Shown here: one piece after another, positions 8,682 through 15,772 of the stretch
Numbering within the stretch: the stretch's first letter is position 1
Layout: each line of letters begins with the position of its first letter
Source: M55B174 sp964618065
GTDB lineage: Bacteria; Patescibacteriota; Minisyncoccia; CAIUEV01; JAHKAQ01
Direction: 5' to 3'
Length of the DNA: 25,097 nucleotides
NCBI GenBank assembly: GCA_964618065.1
Contig: CAZTZK010000048.1
Location: 1-25,097, forward strand
The notes under the pieces: generated by a model
Told to the model about the DNA's origin: nothing
Databases searched by the model: none
What the model saw: the letters and a program-made list of their open reading frames with translations, nothing else
Translations under genes and position numbers: made by a program

Positions 8682-9218
8682 TTATACTTTTAATTCTTTG
8701 CCGGCGTTTTCTAAAGTTCTTACTGCTTTTCTTGCAAGATCATTTGTTAATTCAAATTCCGAATCATGAACAATTTTATTTCTTATTTTATGAGCGTTCC
8801 AAACATTATTTAAACTATCTCCTATATCAGCCTCAACAATATTCTTTAAACGTTCTCCTTCAGTCTCTCCTACAATGCCTGCTTTCTTAAGAGTTTCATC
8901 AAATAATTTATCTGCTTCAATTACTGCAATTTTCCAATCATTTGGATAAACCGAACTAAGCTTGCTATTTATTTTCTCCCAGCTTCCACCAGCTAGTTTG
9001 CTCTTCATTTTTTCTTCCTTCTTTATTCCCTTGTTCCGCTTATAACCAAAAGTTGTGTAATCCCAAATAGAAGGATGTTTTAGAAAAATTTTTATTATGC
9101 AAGCCAAAATAACCAAACAATAAATAGCAATAACCCAAAGAATAACTTTCCCTTGATAAGAATTTCTAAACTCAAAAGATAATTTAGTTAGCCAATTAAA
9201 TAAATCTGCTAAAATCAT
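8682..9218 (-). CDS. Membrane-anchored protein with HEPN-like C-terminal domain
   Basis: A 178-aa protein with one N-terminal transmembrane helix (about 24-46), a basic linker, and a soluble helical domain from about residue 78. That domain reads WEKINSKLSSVYPNDWKIAVIEADKLFDETLKKAG, then GETEGERLKNI and NAHKIRNKIVHDSEFELT. The R146-N-K-I-V-H151 segment fits the R-x4-H motif of HEPN domains, and the preceding helix of the bundle is compatible with a HEPN or DUF4145-like fold. HEPN domains can be RNases, but many keep the fold without activity. I recall similar unnamed proteins from Patescibacteria, so it may be a lineage-typical core protein, not a toxin. It lies 63 bp downstream of gatA with no antitoxin-like partner. 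Confidence 0.7.
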   Translation of the reverse strand: MILADLFNWLTKLSFEFRNSYQGKVILWVIAIYCLVILACIIKIFLKHPSIWDYTTFGYKRNKGIKKEEKMKSKLAGGSWEKINSKLSSVYPNDWKIAVIEADKLFDETLKKAGIVGETEGERLKNIVEADIGDSLNNVWNAHKIRNKIVHDSEFELTNDLARKAVRTLENAGKELKV

Positions 9219-9281
9219 TTATTTGATTATTTTTTCATTAAAATTTAAATCTGATAATAAATAATTTTCTTTATAATCAGT

Positions 9282-10751
9282 TTAGTCTACCATCTTTTCA
9301 AAATGAACAGCTGCTCTTAATAAAGTTTCTTCATCCCAACGTTTAGCCATGAATTGAAAACCGACCGGCAATTGTTTTTTTCTTTCTGGAAAAATAGAGT
9401 CTGCTTTAGTGTTATTTTCCACCCAACCTCCATTTACAGATATAGCACAAATTCCGGCTAAGTTGGCGTAAGTAGAATAGATATCCACTAAATACATAGC
9501 TAGAGGATCAGCCTTGGCTCCAATTTTAAAAGGGGGAACAGCTGTTGTTGGAGTAACTATCAAATCAAATTCAGCAAAAGCTTTGTCGGTTTCTTTTTTT
9601 ATCAGCCGTCTAACTTTTTGAGCCTTATTATAATAAGCATCAAAATAACCAGCACTTAGAGAAAAATTTCCCAGCATTATTCTTCGTTTTGTTTCCTGTC
9701 CTAAATTTCTAGTTCTTGTTTTTTCATAGAAATCTTTCAAGTTCTTCGCTTCGTTTTCTTGAACTCCAAAACGTATTCCGTCAAATCTAGCTAAATTAGA
9801 GCTTATTTCACTGGAAACAATAATATAATAAACTGCCAAAGCAGATTCTCCAAACAGAGGCAAAGAAATTTTTTTTACTTCTGCTCCATTTTCTTCTAAT
9901 TTTTTGAGACCTTCCAAAAAAATAATTTTGTTTTTCTCAGCAAGACCTTCAGATAAAGCTTCTTCCGGATAAGCAATTTTTAGATTTTTAATACCTTTTT
10001 TAAAATCAACAGTAAAATCTTTACCGGAGAAACCGGAAGATGTTGAATCTTGAGGATCTTTGCCACTTATAACAGAAAGTAGAATAGCAGCATCTTCAGC
10101 GCTTTGAGTAATTGGAGCAATGGTGTCTATAGAGGAACTCATTGCTATTAAACCTCTTCTAGAAACTCTTCCATAGCTTGGCTTTAAGCCAACTAATCCC
10201 ATGAAACTAGCCGGAACTCTTGTAGATCCTCCGGTGTCAGTACCTAAAGCGGCTATAGCTCCTCCATAAGCAACAATCGCCCCTGAACCAGAAGAACTCC
10301 CTCCGGCAACCCTCTCTAAATCATAGGGATTTCTAGTAAAGCCATACGCTGAATTTTCACCACTGGCTCCATGAGCAAATTCATCGCAATTGGTCTTTGC
10401 AATGATTATTGCTCCGGCTTGTTTAAGCTTTTTAACAACAGTCGCGTCATAAGTGGGAATAAAATTATCCAAAATTTTAGAAGCAGCTGTGGTTCTTAAT
10501 CCTTCTGTACAAATTACATCCTTAATAGCTATAGGAATGCCTTCTAATAAACCTAGCTGTTCTCCGTTTTTAGTTTTAATGTCTACTTCTTTTGCTTTTT
10601 CTCTTGCTTCTTTTTCGTTAAGAGTAATAACTGCATTAATTTTTTTATTTCCTTGTTCAAATTTTTCAATTTTCTTTAAACAATCTTCCACCAGCCTACT
10701 ACAACTAATCTTCTTTTTTACAAGTTTTCTCTTTATTTCTAATATTCCCAT
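9282..10751 (-). CDS. gatA: Asp-tRNA(Asn)/Glu-tRNA(Gln) amidotransferase subunit A
   Basis: GatA (489 aa) is the glutaminase subunit of the GatCAB complex, which converts misacylated Glu-tRNA(Gln) and/or Asp-tRNA(Asn) to the correct amidated form. The amidase-signature catalytic triad is present: Lys77 in GIPIAIKDV, cis-Ser152 in AGGSSSGSG, and nucleophile Ser176 in GTDTGGSTRVPASF. The C-terminal half has FDLIVTPTTAVPPF and ends with LPVGFQFMAKRWDEETLLRAA. Length is normal. It is 43 bp downstream of gatC on the same strand, so a gatC-gatA operon is likely. gatB is not in the window and must be elsewhere. Confidence 0.97.
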   Translation of the reverse strand: MGILEIKRKLVKKKISCSRLVEDCLKKIEKFEQGNKKINAVITLNEKEAREKAKEVDIKTKNGEQLGLLEGIPIAIKDVICTEGLRTTAASKILDNFIPTYDATVVKKLKQAGAIIIAKTNCDEFAHGASGENSAYGFTRNPYDLERVAGGSSSGSGAIVAYGGAIAALGTDTGGSTRVPASFMGLVGLKPSYGRVSRRGLIAMSSSIDTIAPITQSAEDAAILLSVISGKDPQDSTSSGFSGKDFTVDFKKGIKNLKIAYPEEALSEGLAEKNKIIFLEGLKKLEENGAEVKKISLPLFGESALAVYYIIVSSEISSNLARFDGIRFGVQENEAKNLKDFYEKTRTRNLGQETKRRIMLGNFSLSAGYFDAYYNKAQKVRRLIKKETDKAFAEFDLIVTPTTAVPPFKIGAKADPLAMYLVDIYSTYANLAGICAISVNGGWVENNTKADSIFPERKKQLPVGFQFMAKRWDEETLLRAAVHFEKMVD

Positions 10752-10794
10752 AAATAATTTTTATAGATAAAAAATAGAATCTCTCGTTAGAATA

Positions 10795-11079
10795 CTAACT
10801 AAACACAGCTTTTGTCTTTATGTAAGAATCTTTTTTCTGAGGCGCTCCCCCAACAATTTTTTGGTTTTTAGAAGATATCCTAGAATTATCTTCCCGGATT
10901 ACATCTTCCAATTCCGAAGATCCTAAAAGTGGCTCAACATTTTTAGTATCTATCTTTTGAAGAATTTTAAAAAAATCCATTATCCTTGAAAGCTCTTGAG
11001 TATATTTTTTAATTTCCTCTTTACTCATTTTAAGATAGCCAAGCTCGGCAATTCTCTCAACTTCCTTTTCGTTTATCAT
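10795..11079 (-). CDS. gatC: Asp-tRNA(Asn)/Glu-tRNA(Gln) amidotransferase subunit C
   Basis: GatC (94 aa) is the small scaffold subunit that wraps around GatA and GatB. Family hallmarks are the N-terminal INEKEVERIAELGYLKMSKEEI, the helix LSRIMDFFKILQKIDTKNVEPL, and the C-terminal VIREDNSR segment, followed by an extended tail ending in IKTKAVFS. Length is normal. It is the first gene of the minus-strand gatC-gatA run and diverges from the coiled-coil membrane protein gene; the 166-bp divergent region should hold promoters for both, but I see no clear consensus match. No Shine-Dalgarno sequence precedes the ATG. Confidence 0.93.
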   Translation of the reverse strand: MINEKEVERIAELGYLKMSKEEIKKYTQELSRIMDFFKILQKIDTKNVEPLLGSSELEDVIREDNSRISSKNQKIVGGAPQKKDSYIKTKAVFS

Positions 11080-11245
11080 TTTTGGTTGGTAAAAAATTTT
11101 AAAGATTAAGATTCAACATTAACAGACCTCTCCATTCTCTAATATTGCTTGTTTCGTAAAGTTAATATATCCTTGCAATAAATTGAAGAAATAAAATAAT
11201 AAATACCAATTCATTATTAGCACATAATTGAAATAAAATAAAACG

Positions 11246-12061
11246 ATGGAAACTAATAAAATTAGCGATAAGAAAAAAATTGCTAAAAAATCCAAAATAA
11301 AAATATCTTTATTTTTCTCTTTAATAATTTTGAGCCTTCTTTTTGTCGCTTTTCTGTTTTATGCAAGAGATCAAAAAGATTCTAGAGAAAAATTTATTAA
11401 AAATGTTGCTCAGAATTTTAGCTTAGTTGTTGAAAAACTAAATGAATCTGGCAAGCTTCAAGAAGAAATTGAAACTTTAGCAAATAATGATTCTCAAATA
11501 TTAACAAATATTCAAAAGCAAATTGAAACCGTTAATAAAGCCCTTGAAATTTCAGACAACCAAATTAAAAAATTTAAAGAAACAGAAGAAACTTCTTTTA
11601 CTAAAAAAAACTCCCAGTTATCAGAAGAAATGATTACGTTTTATCAAGAAGTTGAATCTGTTTACTCCAATTATCTAAATTATCTTCATTATTTCAATAA
11701 TTTTAATGATTTAAAGGATCAAATAAATAATTTAATTCAAGAAAGTGAAAATAATATAGAAGATTTAACTGGCTTAGAAGAAACTATCAGAGAAAAATTA
11801 GCTTCCATAACTCCTCCGCCGGAATTAGAAGGATTCCATCAAGAATTAATGAAAGAAATTCAAGTTTTAGAAGAAAGTTCTACAGAAGAATCAAGCAATT
11901 TCATTAATTATAAAGAAGAAATTGAGCCTATTTATAAAAATATTCAGAAAAGAATGGAAGCCGTTAATTTAAAAGCAAAGACTATAAAAATACTTATCAT
12001 TAAAGAGCAATCCGCTTTGAAGCTTGAACCACTCACTTTAAAAATTGAAGCTTGGAAATAA
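11246..12061 (+). CDS. Membrane-anchored coiled-coil protein, unknown function
   Basis: A 271-aa protein I do not recognise. A lysine-rich cytoplasmic N-terminus (1-19) leads to a single transmembrane helix (about 21-40). The rest is acidic, Glu/Lys/Gln-rich and predicted helical, with heptad-like spacing over roughly residues 60-130 and 145-250 and a break at ITPPPELEG. That PPPELEG turn between long helices recalls bacterial helical-hairpin envelope proteins, but I cannot assign a family. With the positive-inside rule the long domain would be extracytoplasmic. It is divergent from gatC and ends 43 bp before tRNA-Cys. Base composition is very A+T rich (13 of 60 G+C at 11461-11520), like the core genes and unlike the insertion further right. 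Confidence 0.75.
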   Translation: METNKISDKKKIAKKSKIKISLFFSLIILSLLFVAFLFYARDQKDSREKFIKNVAQNFSLVVEKLNESGKLQEEIETLANNDSQILTNIQKQIETVNKALEISDNQIKKFKETEETSFTKKNSQLSEEMITFYQEVESVYSNYLNYLHYFNNFNDLKDQINNLIQESENNIEDLTGLEETIREKLASITPPPELEGFHQELMKEIQVLEESSTEESSNFINYKEEIEPIYKNIQKRMEAVNLKAKTIKILIIKEQSALKLEPLTLKIEAWK

Positions 12062-12104
12062 ACTTCACAAATTAAGTAAAAAGAGTTAGAAATTAATAGT
12101 AAAA

Positions 12105-12175
12105 GGCCAGGTGTCCGAGTGGTTAGGAAAAGGTCTGCAAAACCTTCTACAGGGGTTCAATTCCCCTCCTGGCCT
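12105..12175 (+). tRNA. tRNA-Cys (GCA)
   Basis: A full cloverleaf can be drawn. The acceptor GGCCAGG (12105-12111) pairs with CCTGGCC (12168-12174). The anticodon stem AAGGT/ACCTT flanks loop CTGCAAA with anticodon GCA, and the T-arm AGGGG-TTCAATT-CCCCT is intact. The discriminator base is T (12175), as expected for Cys. The next bases are CAT, so CCA is not encoded, unlike in the neighbouring tRNA-Leu and in tRNA-Gly. Confidence 0.95.
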
Positions 12176-12196
12176 CATAAAAATTTTTAATTCCAA

Positions 12197-12284
12197 GCCC
12201 GGATGGTGAAATTGGTAGACACGAGGGACTTAAAATCCCTTGAGATGTTCTCTCATGCGAGTTCGAGTCTCGCTCCGGGCACCA
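12197..12284 (+). tRNA. tRNA-Leu (UAA)
   Basis: A class II tRNA with a long variable arm. The acceptor GCCCGGA (12197-12203) pairs with TCCGGGC (12274-12280). The anticodon stem GGGA/TCCC encloses loop CTTAAAA with anticodon TAA, and the T-arm includes GTTCGAGTC. Discriminator A (12281) is followed by an encoded CCA (12282-12284). It lies 21 bp after tRNA-Cys. Its last six bases, GCACCA, are the first bases of the 61-bp direct repeat, so its 3' end looks like an integration site. Confidence 0.96.
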
Positions 12285-12339
12285 GTATTAAACTTTCAGG
12301 AATTTTCCTTTTCCATATTAAACTGAAAACTCGGGCGGG
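12279..12339 (+). repeat. 61-bp direct repeat, left copy (attL-like)
   Basis: Identical to 14914-14974 at 60 of 61 positions (G at 12285 versus A at 14920). It begins with the GCACCA end of tRNA-Leu and ends in CTCGGGCGGG. Within the unit TATTAAACT occurs twice (12286-12294 and 12316-12324), and TTTCAG/CTGAAA form an inverted pair around AGGAATTTTCCT. A direct repeat that starts in a tRNA 3' end and encloses foreign-looking genes fits the attachment sites of tyrosine-recombinase elements; this is an inference. Confidence 0.85.
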
Positions 12340-12420
12340 ATACAAGGCCCAAGTATTGATACTGTTCAGAAAATCGACAAAGCATTAGAGATTGACATTA
12401 ATGATTTAATTAACAAATAA
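12322..12420 (+). pseudogene. 3' remnant of an HTH (XRE-type) transcriptional regulator gene
   Basis: One frame from 12322 to the TAA at 12418-12420 reads TENSGGIQGPSIDTVQKID and then KALEIDINDLINK. This matches the final turn and last helix of XRE/Cro helix-turn-helix regulators, where 'ENG.I.GPS.DT..KIAKAL....DDLI' is typical. An in-frame TAA at 12319-12321 cuts it off, and no start codon or DNA-recognition helix is present, so only the C-terminal third or less of an HTH domain remains. The reading frame crosses the junction of the left direct repeat, suggesting that the repeat or insertion event truncated the gene. Confidence 0.55.
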
Positions 12421-12448
12421 GTGTTATTGCTAAATTAGTCGGGGGGGG

Positions 12449-12477
12449 TAAACTATAAGCAATAAGTCGATTATAAT
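12449..12477 (+). promoter_or_regulatory. Possible promoter of the inserted 627-aa gene
   Basis: A perfect TATAAT (12472-12477) lies 17 bp after TAAACT (12449-12454), a poor -35 match. A run of eight G (12441-12448) abuts the -35 position, which is striking in this A+T-rich sequence. A small hairpin TGGCC-TAC-GGCCA (12514-12526) lies in the leader, and the start codon at 12548 is preceded by a weak AAGGG 13 nt upstream. Confidence 0.3.
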
Positions 12478-12547
12478 ATAATTAATAATTAGCCAAACTT
12501 AATTTTCCGAAATTGGCCTACGGCCATATAAGGGAAATGAGAAAAAT

Positions 12548-14431
12548 ATGCCAAAATCACCAGAACAATTCGATTTCTCTAAAGCAGAGGATCAACAAAA
12601 ATTAGAAAAACTTCCCAAAAAGGAACGAGAAAAATTTATTGAATCCCAAGCAGAAGAAGGGTACGCTATAAATGATTTAGTGTCTTCCGGGGTTGCAGGA
12701 AACTTTGAGCGAGCTGACGAAATTTTAAGTGAGTATAAAAAATCGCCCGATTTTTCGTTTGAAGAACTTTCCGGATCATTGGAAAAGGTAAAAGATTTAA
12801 AAGAAAAAATTCAGACTGAATTTCAAAAAATTAAAGAATATCAAGAAAACCTGAAAAGATTAGAGCAAAGCAAAGACAATTTGGAATCAAACAGAGAATT
12901 ACTAATCAGAATAGCAAAACAGCAAGGATTAGAGACGGAAGAAATTGAAAAATTTGATAACAAAAGACTAACAAAAAGAGTCGCCGGCAATATTGCAATT
13001 GAGAAAGCGGAAGAATTTATAGGCGGAGAACAATACAATAAAATAAAAGAAGAAAGGGCATCGTTAAAAAGAGAAAATTTATTAGTGGAGAATGGAATTG
13101 AGGCTTTACGAAAACAAAAAGACCGAGGACCAAAATGGGAGAAAGAATGGGGCAATTTGCAAAAAAAGCAGGAACAAATTAGTGAACGAAGAGACGAAAT
13201 AAGTTCAGAATTGAAAACCTTAATTAACAAAAAAAGTATAGGCGATGATAATCTTCGCCTTGTTGCAGCAGAAGCTCTTGGGCTAACTTATGATAGAGAA
13301 AGCATTCTATATGAAAGCCCCCACGGTGTTAGAGAATTTAAAGATAGTACAAAGGCGATGGGAATAGACATGTTTACGGCAGATGGTCGTTATAGTGATG
13401 GCGATACATACATAGGATACAAAGACAGGGTTTGGGAAAAAGCGAGGGAACACGTTATCAAGGAATACGGAAGCATACAGGGAGATGAAAAAACAACTCA
13501 AGAAACGCTAACAGATTTGCAAGAACAAGAAAAACTTCTAAAAGAAAAATTAACGGGCACAGAAGAAAATAAGAAAGACCTTGAGGTTAAATTTAACGGC
13601 TATTCAAAATTAATAAAGCGCGGAAATCCAATTAAAAATATAGAAGATTTAATGCCTTGGGTTATTAAATTTGTCGGAAAGGAAAATCCCGCTTTTGTGA
13701 AAGTTAAACCTAGAGATGGCGTTGTAGTAATGCTTAACAACGAAAGTCATTACTATGGATCGGGCGGTTGTGAATCTGGAGTTACAGCATCAATTATCCG
13801 CAACGAGCCGAGCAATAAAGACAGCAAATACTATATATGGCGCGATCCCTATGATCAAAGAAAAGACGACAGAAGATTTTACTTTGACAGAGTAAAAATT
13901 TTAAAAGTTGAAAAAGATTCTGTTAAGATAAAATTAATCAACTCTTCTAAAAATTTTGAAATGGCATTGACGCTTAATGTTAAAGAAATTGAAAAACCGA
14001 AAGTAAAAGAAGTGCTAGCCGAAGAAGAACAGAAAATCTGGAAAAGAAACTATGATAAAATTAGAGAGAAATTAGTTGAAGACAGCTTCTTGTCAAATGC
14101 TATAATGCCGGATTATATAAACTACGAATCTTTTGAGGGTGCCTTGCCTTCTGGCACAAGCACCGAAAGAATGGTTCCTTATAAACGACCACGTGTGGTC
14201 GAAGAATTCGTTGACGAAACGCAGGGTGTTGCAGCAGTCATTATTAAGTCGCAAATAGATCATGCTGCGGGGCGTGGTAAACAGTTTAAATGGGAAGGTT
14301 ATATAGTTGATAAGAATGGTAATAGCAGATCGGTTTGGTCAGATAATGCTTATGAAGTAGAGATGCGACAGGGTAAAAGAATAGAGATGAAGGCGGTTGA
14401 CTTGTTGAAACTGGCCGAGAAAAAGGAATAA
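12548..14431 (+). CDS. Large coiled-coil protein of unknown function (insertion cargo)
   Basis: A 627-aa soluble protein I do not recognise, with no signal peptide or membrane segment. The N-terminus (MPKSPEQFDFSKAEDQQ) is followed by about 150 residues of Glu/Lys/Gln-rich heptad-like helix (roughly 75-235). A mixed stretch follows (LVAAEALGLTYDRESILYESPHGVREFKD), then a second short coiled coil (about 310-350). The C-terminal globular part is beta-rich, with PAFVKVKPRDGVVVMLNN, HYYGSGGCESG, YYIWRDPYDQRKDDRRFYFDRV and a final WEGYIVDKNGNSRSVW segment. No Walker, nuclease or protease motif is evident. G+C looks higher than in the flanks (27 of 60 at 13741-13800). It sits between the two 61-bp repeats with the 91-aa membrane gene 33 bp downstream. 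Confidence 0.8.
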   Translation: MPKSPEQFDFSKAEDQQKLEKLPKKEREKFIESQAEEGYAINDLVSSGVAGNFERADEILSEYKKSPDFSFEELSGSLEKVKDLKEKIQTEFQKIKEYQENLKRLEQSKDNLESNRELLIRIAKQQGLETEEIEKFDNKRLTKRVAGNIAIEKAEEFIGGEQYNKIKEERASLKRENLLVENGIEALRKQKDRGPKWEKEWGNLQKKQEQISERRDEISSELKTLINKKSIGDDNLRLVAAEALGLTYDRESILYESPHGVREFKDSTKAMGIDMFTADGRYSDGDTYIGYKDRVWEKAREHVIKEYGSIQGDEKTTQETLTDLQEQEKLLKEKLTGTEENKKDLEVKFNGYSKLIKRGNPIKNIEDLMPWVIKFVGKENPAFVKVKPRDGVVVMLNNESHYYGSGGCESGVTASIIRNEPSNKDSKYYIWRDPYDQRKDDRRFYFDRVKILKVEKDSVKIKLINSSKNFEMALTLNVKEIEKPKVKEVLAEEEQKIWKRNYDKIREKLVEDSFLSNAIMPDYINYESFEGALPSGTSTERMVPYKRPRVVEEFVDETQGVAAVIIKSQIDHAAGRGKQFKWEGYIVDKNGNSRSVWSDNAYEVEMRQGKRIEMKAVDLLKLAEKKE

Positions 14432-14464
14432 AAACTTTCAGACGTATATTTATTATAGATTGTT

Positions 14465-14740
14465 ATGGACCCAACATTTTCGTCAATCCTTTTCGGAATT
14501 TTAGGCGGATTTGTTTGTGCGTTGGTTGGTATTGTTAAATATTTTGAAAAGAATAAACAAAACCAGAAAATCCGATTTTTGTATCTTGGTTTCTTGCTTT
14601 TTGTTGCCGCGTTAGTTGGCGGAATAGCTGGAGCTATCGCTAACCATGACTGGCGATTGGCAGTAATTGCCGGATATGCTGGTACTGATTTTTTGGAAGG
14701 ATTGTATAAAATAAAACAGAGGCAGGGTTTTGAAATCTAA
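14465..14740 (+). CDS. Small glycine-rich membrane protein (insertion cargo)
   Basis: A 91-aa protein with two clear transmembrane helices (about 7-26 and 38-60) and perhaps a short third (64-78). Both main helices are rich in Gly and Ala (FGILGGFVCALVG, FVAALVGGIAGAIA), and a conserved-looking GYAGTDFLEGLYK precedes a basic tail. Size and topology resemble holin-like or small phage membrane proteins, but I cannot name a family. It follows the 627-aa gene by 33 bp on the same strand, so the two are probably one transcript, and both lie between the direct repeats. A pairing in which a cytoplasmic coiled-coil protein acts with a membrane partner is possible but unproven. Confidence 0.72.
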   Translation: MDPTFSSILFGILGGFVCALVGIVKYFEKNKQNQKIRFLYLGFLLFVAALVGGIAGAIANHDWRLAVIAGYAGTDFLEGLYKIKQRQGFEI

Positions 14741-14913
14741 ACCCACGCACCACTTTTATTATTAGTCTCGCCACTGAATTTTTTTGAACTAAGTCCAAGC
14801 AGGCGCGCAAAAGAAAAGCAGAGAAAACTTTTTTGCTGGCTGGCGAGCTTCAGCGAGCAACGGCGGAGCGGGTCAGTTCTGTTCAAAATAGGTTCGGATT
14901 TGGTCATATAATT

Positions 14914-14974
14914 GCACCAATATTAAACTTTCAGGAATTTTCCTTTTCCATATTAAACTGAAAACTCGGGCGGG
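14914..14974 (+). repeat. 61-bp direct repeat, right copy (attR-like)
   Basis: The second copy of the repeat at 12279-12339, with one mismatch. It also begins GCACCA, but here no tRNA precedes it. The preceding 173 bp (14741-14913) are noncoding and locally G+C rich around 14836-14880 (GGCGAGCTTCAGCGAGC), unlike the rest of the window. Beyond the repeat the sequence returns to the very A+T-rich background. Confidence 0.85.
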
Positions 14975-15136
14975 CAAAAAGGAAAAAAATTTTAAAAAAA
15001 GAATTCTGAAATCTTTAATCAAAGACCTGACTGAAATTTTTTTTAAATTCAAGGGATACCTTGTTTTAAAGGTATAAACCAAGTATATTAAGGGTAGCAA
15101 CTAATTAAAAATTATTTTAATTAATAAAAAAAAGCT

Positions 15137-15418
15137 ATGTTAGCTAAAATGCCTACTGATCTAAAGAACCTAAAAGGAAAAATATTAGATCAGCAAATTT
15201 TAAGAACTGGACTTATAGCTGAACTAGATGCTATCAATCTCTATGAACAAATGGCAGCCATGACTAATAACAGAGAAATGAAAAAAATATTGTTAGATAT
15301 TGCACGAGAGGAAAAAACTCACGTGGGAGAATTTCAAACTCTTCTATTGAAGATTGACAAAGAGCAAGTAAAAGAAATGAGAGAGGGAGAAAAGGAGGTA
15401 AAGGAAGAATTAGCTTAA
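15137..15418 (+). CDS. Ferritin-like (EncFtn/demi-ferritin type) protein
   Basis: A 93-aa two-helix protein resembling encapsulated ferritins and rubrerythrin-like demi-ferritins, which assemble into dimers or rings to make a di-iron ferroxidase site. Residues that fit the EncFtn metal site are Glu29 (LIAELDAINLYEQ), Glu59 and His62 (REEKTHVGEF); the 30- and 3-residue spacing equals that of the Rhodospirillum EncFtn site (E32, E62, H65, from memory). The charged tail (KEMREGEKEVKEELA) follows. No encapsulin shell gene is in the window and no encapsulin-targeting peptide is recognisable. It follows the right direct repeat by about 160 bp. A second ATG at 15149 is an alternative start. Function is inferred as iron or oxidative-stress handling. 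Confidence 0.8.
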   Translation: MLAKMPTDLKNLKGKILDQQILRTGLIAELDAINLYEQMAAMTNNREMKKILLDIAREEKTHVGEFQTLLLKIDKEQVKEMREGEKEVKEELA

Positions 15419-15772
15419 AAATTGCGTAAGTAAAAAAGTAAGTAAAAAAAGTCACTTATCTGTTCCAAAATTTCTTCAAATTTTTAGTATTCTGAGTAAA
15501 AATTTTAAGGTTTTTTTAAAAATAAGCGACTGAAGAGAAAAAAATGGTGGTGTTCTTAAAAAAAACTGTTTTTTAGAATGAAAATTATAGTCTAAATTAT
15601 TATTTTTCAGCCCTTGACTTTATGGAAAAAACCATTAGGATACTCACTGAAGTAAGAAATATGATCCTAAGAGTCGAATTAAATTAATCTAAGAAAAAGC
15701 TTCTCTTGACTTTATTTAAAACAGCAAGAGCGTGTTATTGGGGGAAGAAAAAGTCAGAAGTTTTTTTCTAAA
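15419..15772. other. Intergenic region upstream of the LysM-CHAP gene
   Basis: 354 bp without a supportable gene. It holds A-runs, a TTAGGAT/ATCCTAA inverted repeat around 15635-15675 with a 22-nt loop, and the phrase CTTGACTTTAT twice (near 15613 and 15704), which could be two -35 regions. Only the first has a usable -10. Confidence 0.5.
15614..15641 (+). promoter_or_regulatory. Possible promoter of the LysM-CHAP gene
   Basis: TTGACT (15614-15619) and TAGGAT (15636-15641) are 16 bp apart. The -10 matches only four of six consensus bases and the leader to the ATG would be about 125 nt, so this is tentative. Confidence 0.3.

Noticed and set aside
12203..12388. Open frame across tRNA-Leu and the left repeat
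   Set aside because: It is simply the translation of the tRNA gene and the repeat; the tRNA cloverleaf explains the sequence.
14186..14201. CGACCAC-GT-GTGGTCG inverted repeat resembling a parS core
   Set aside because: It lacks the TGTT/AACA arms of parS and is explained by codons for an Arg-Pro-Arg-Val-Val stretch in the 627-aa gene.
14873..15100. 75-codon minus-strand frame at the right repeat
   Set aside because: It runs through the 61-bp repeat and low-complexity A+T DNA, has no protein-like composition, and no partner or start signal.
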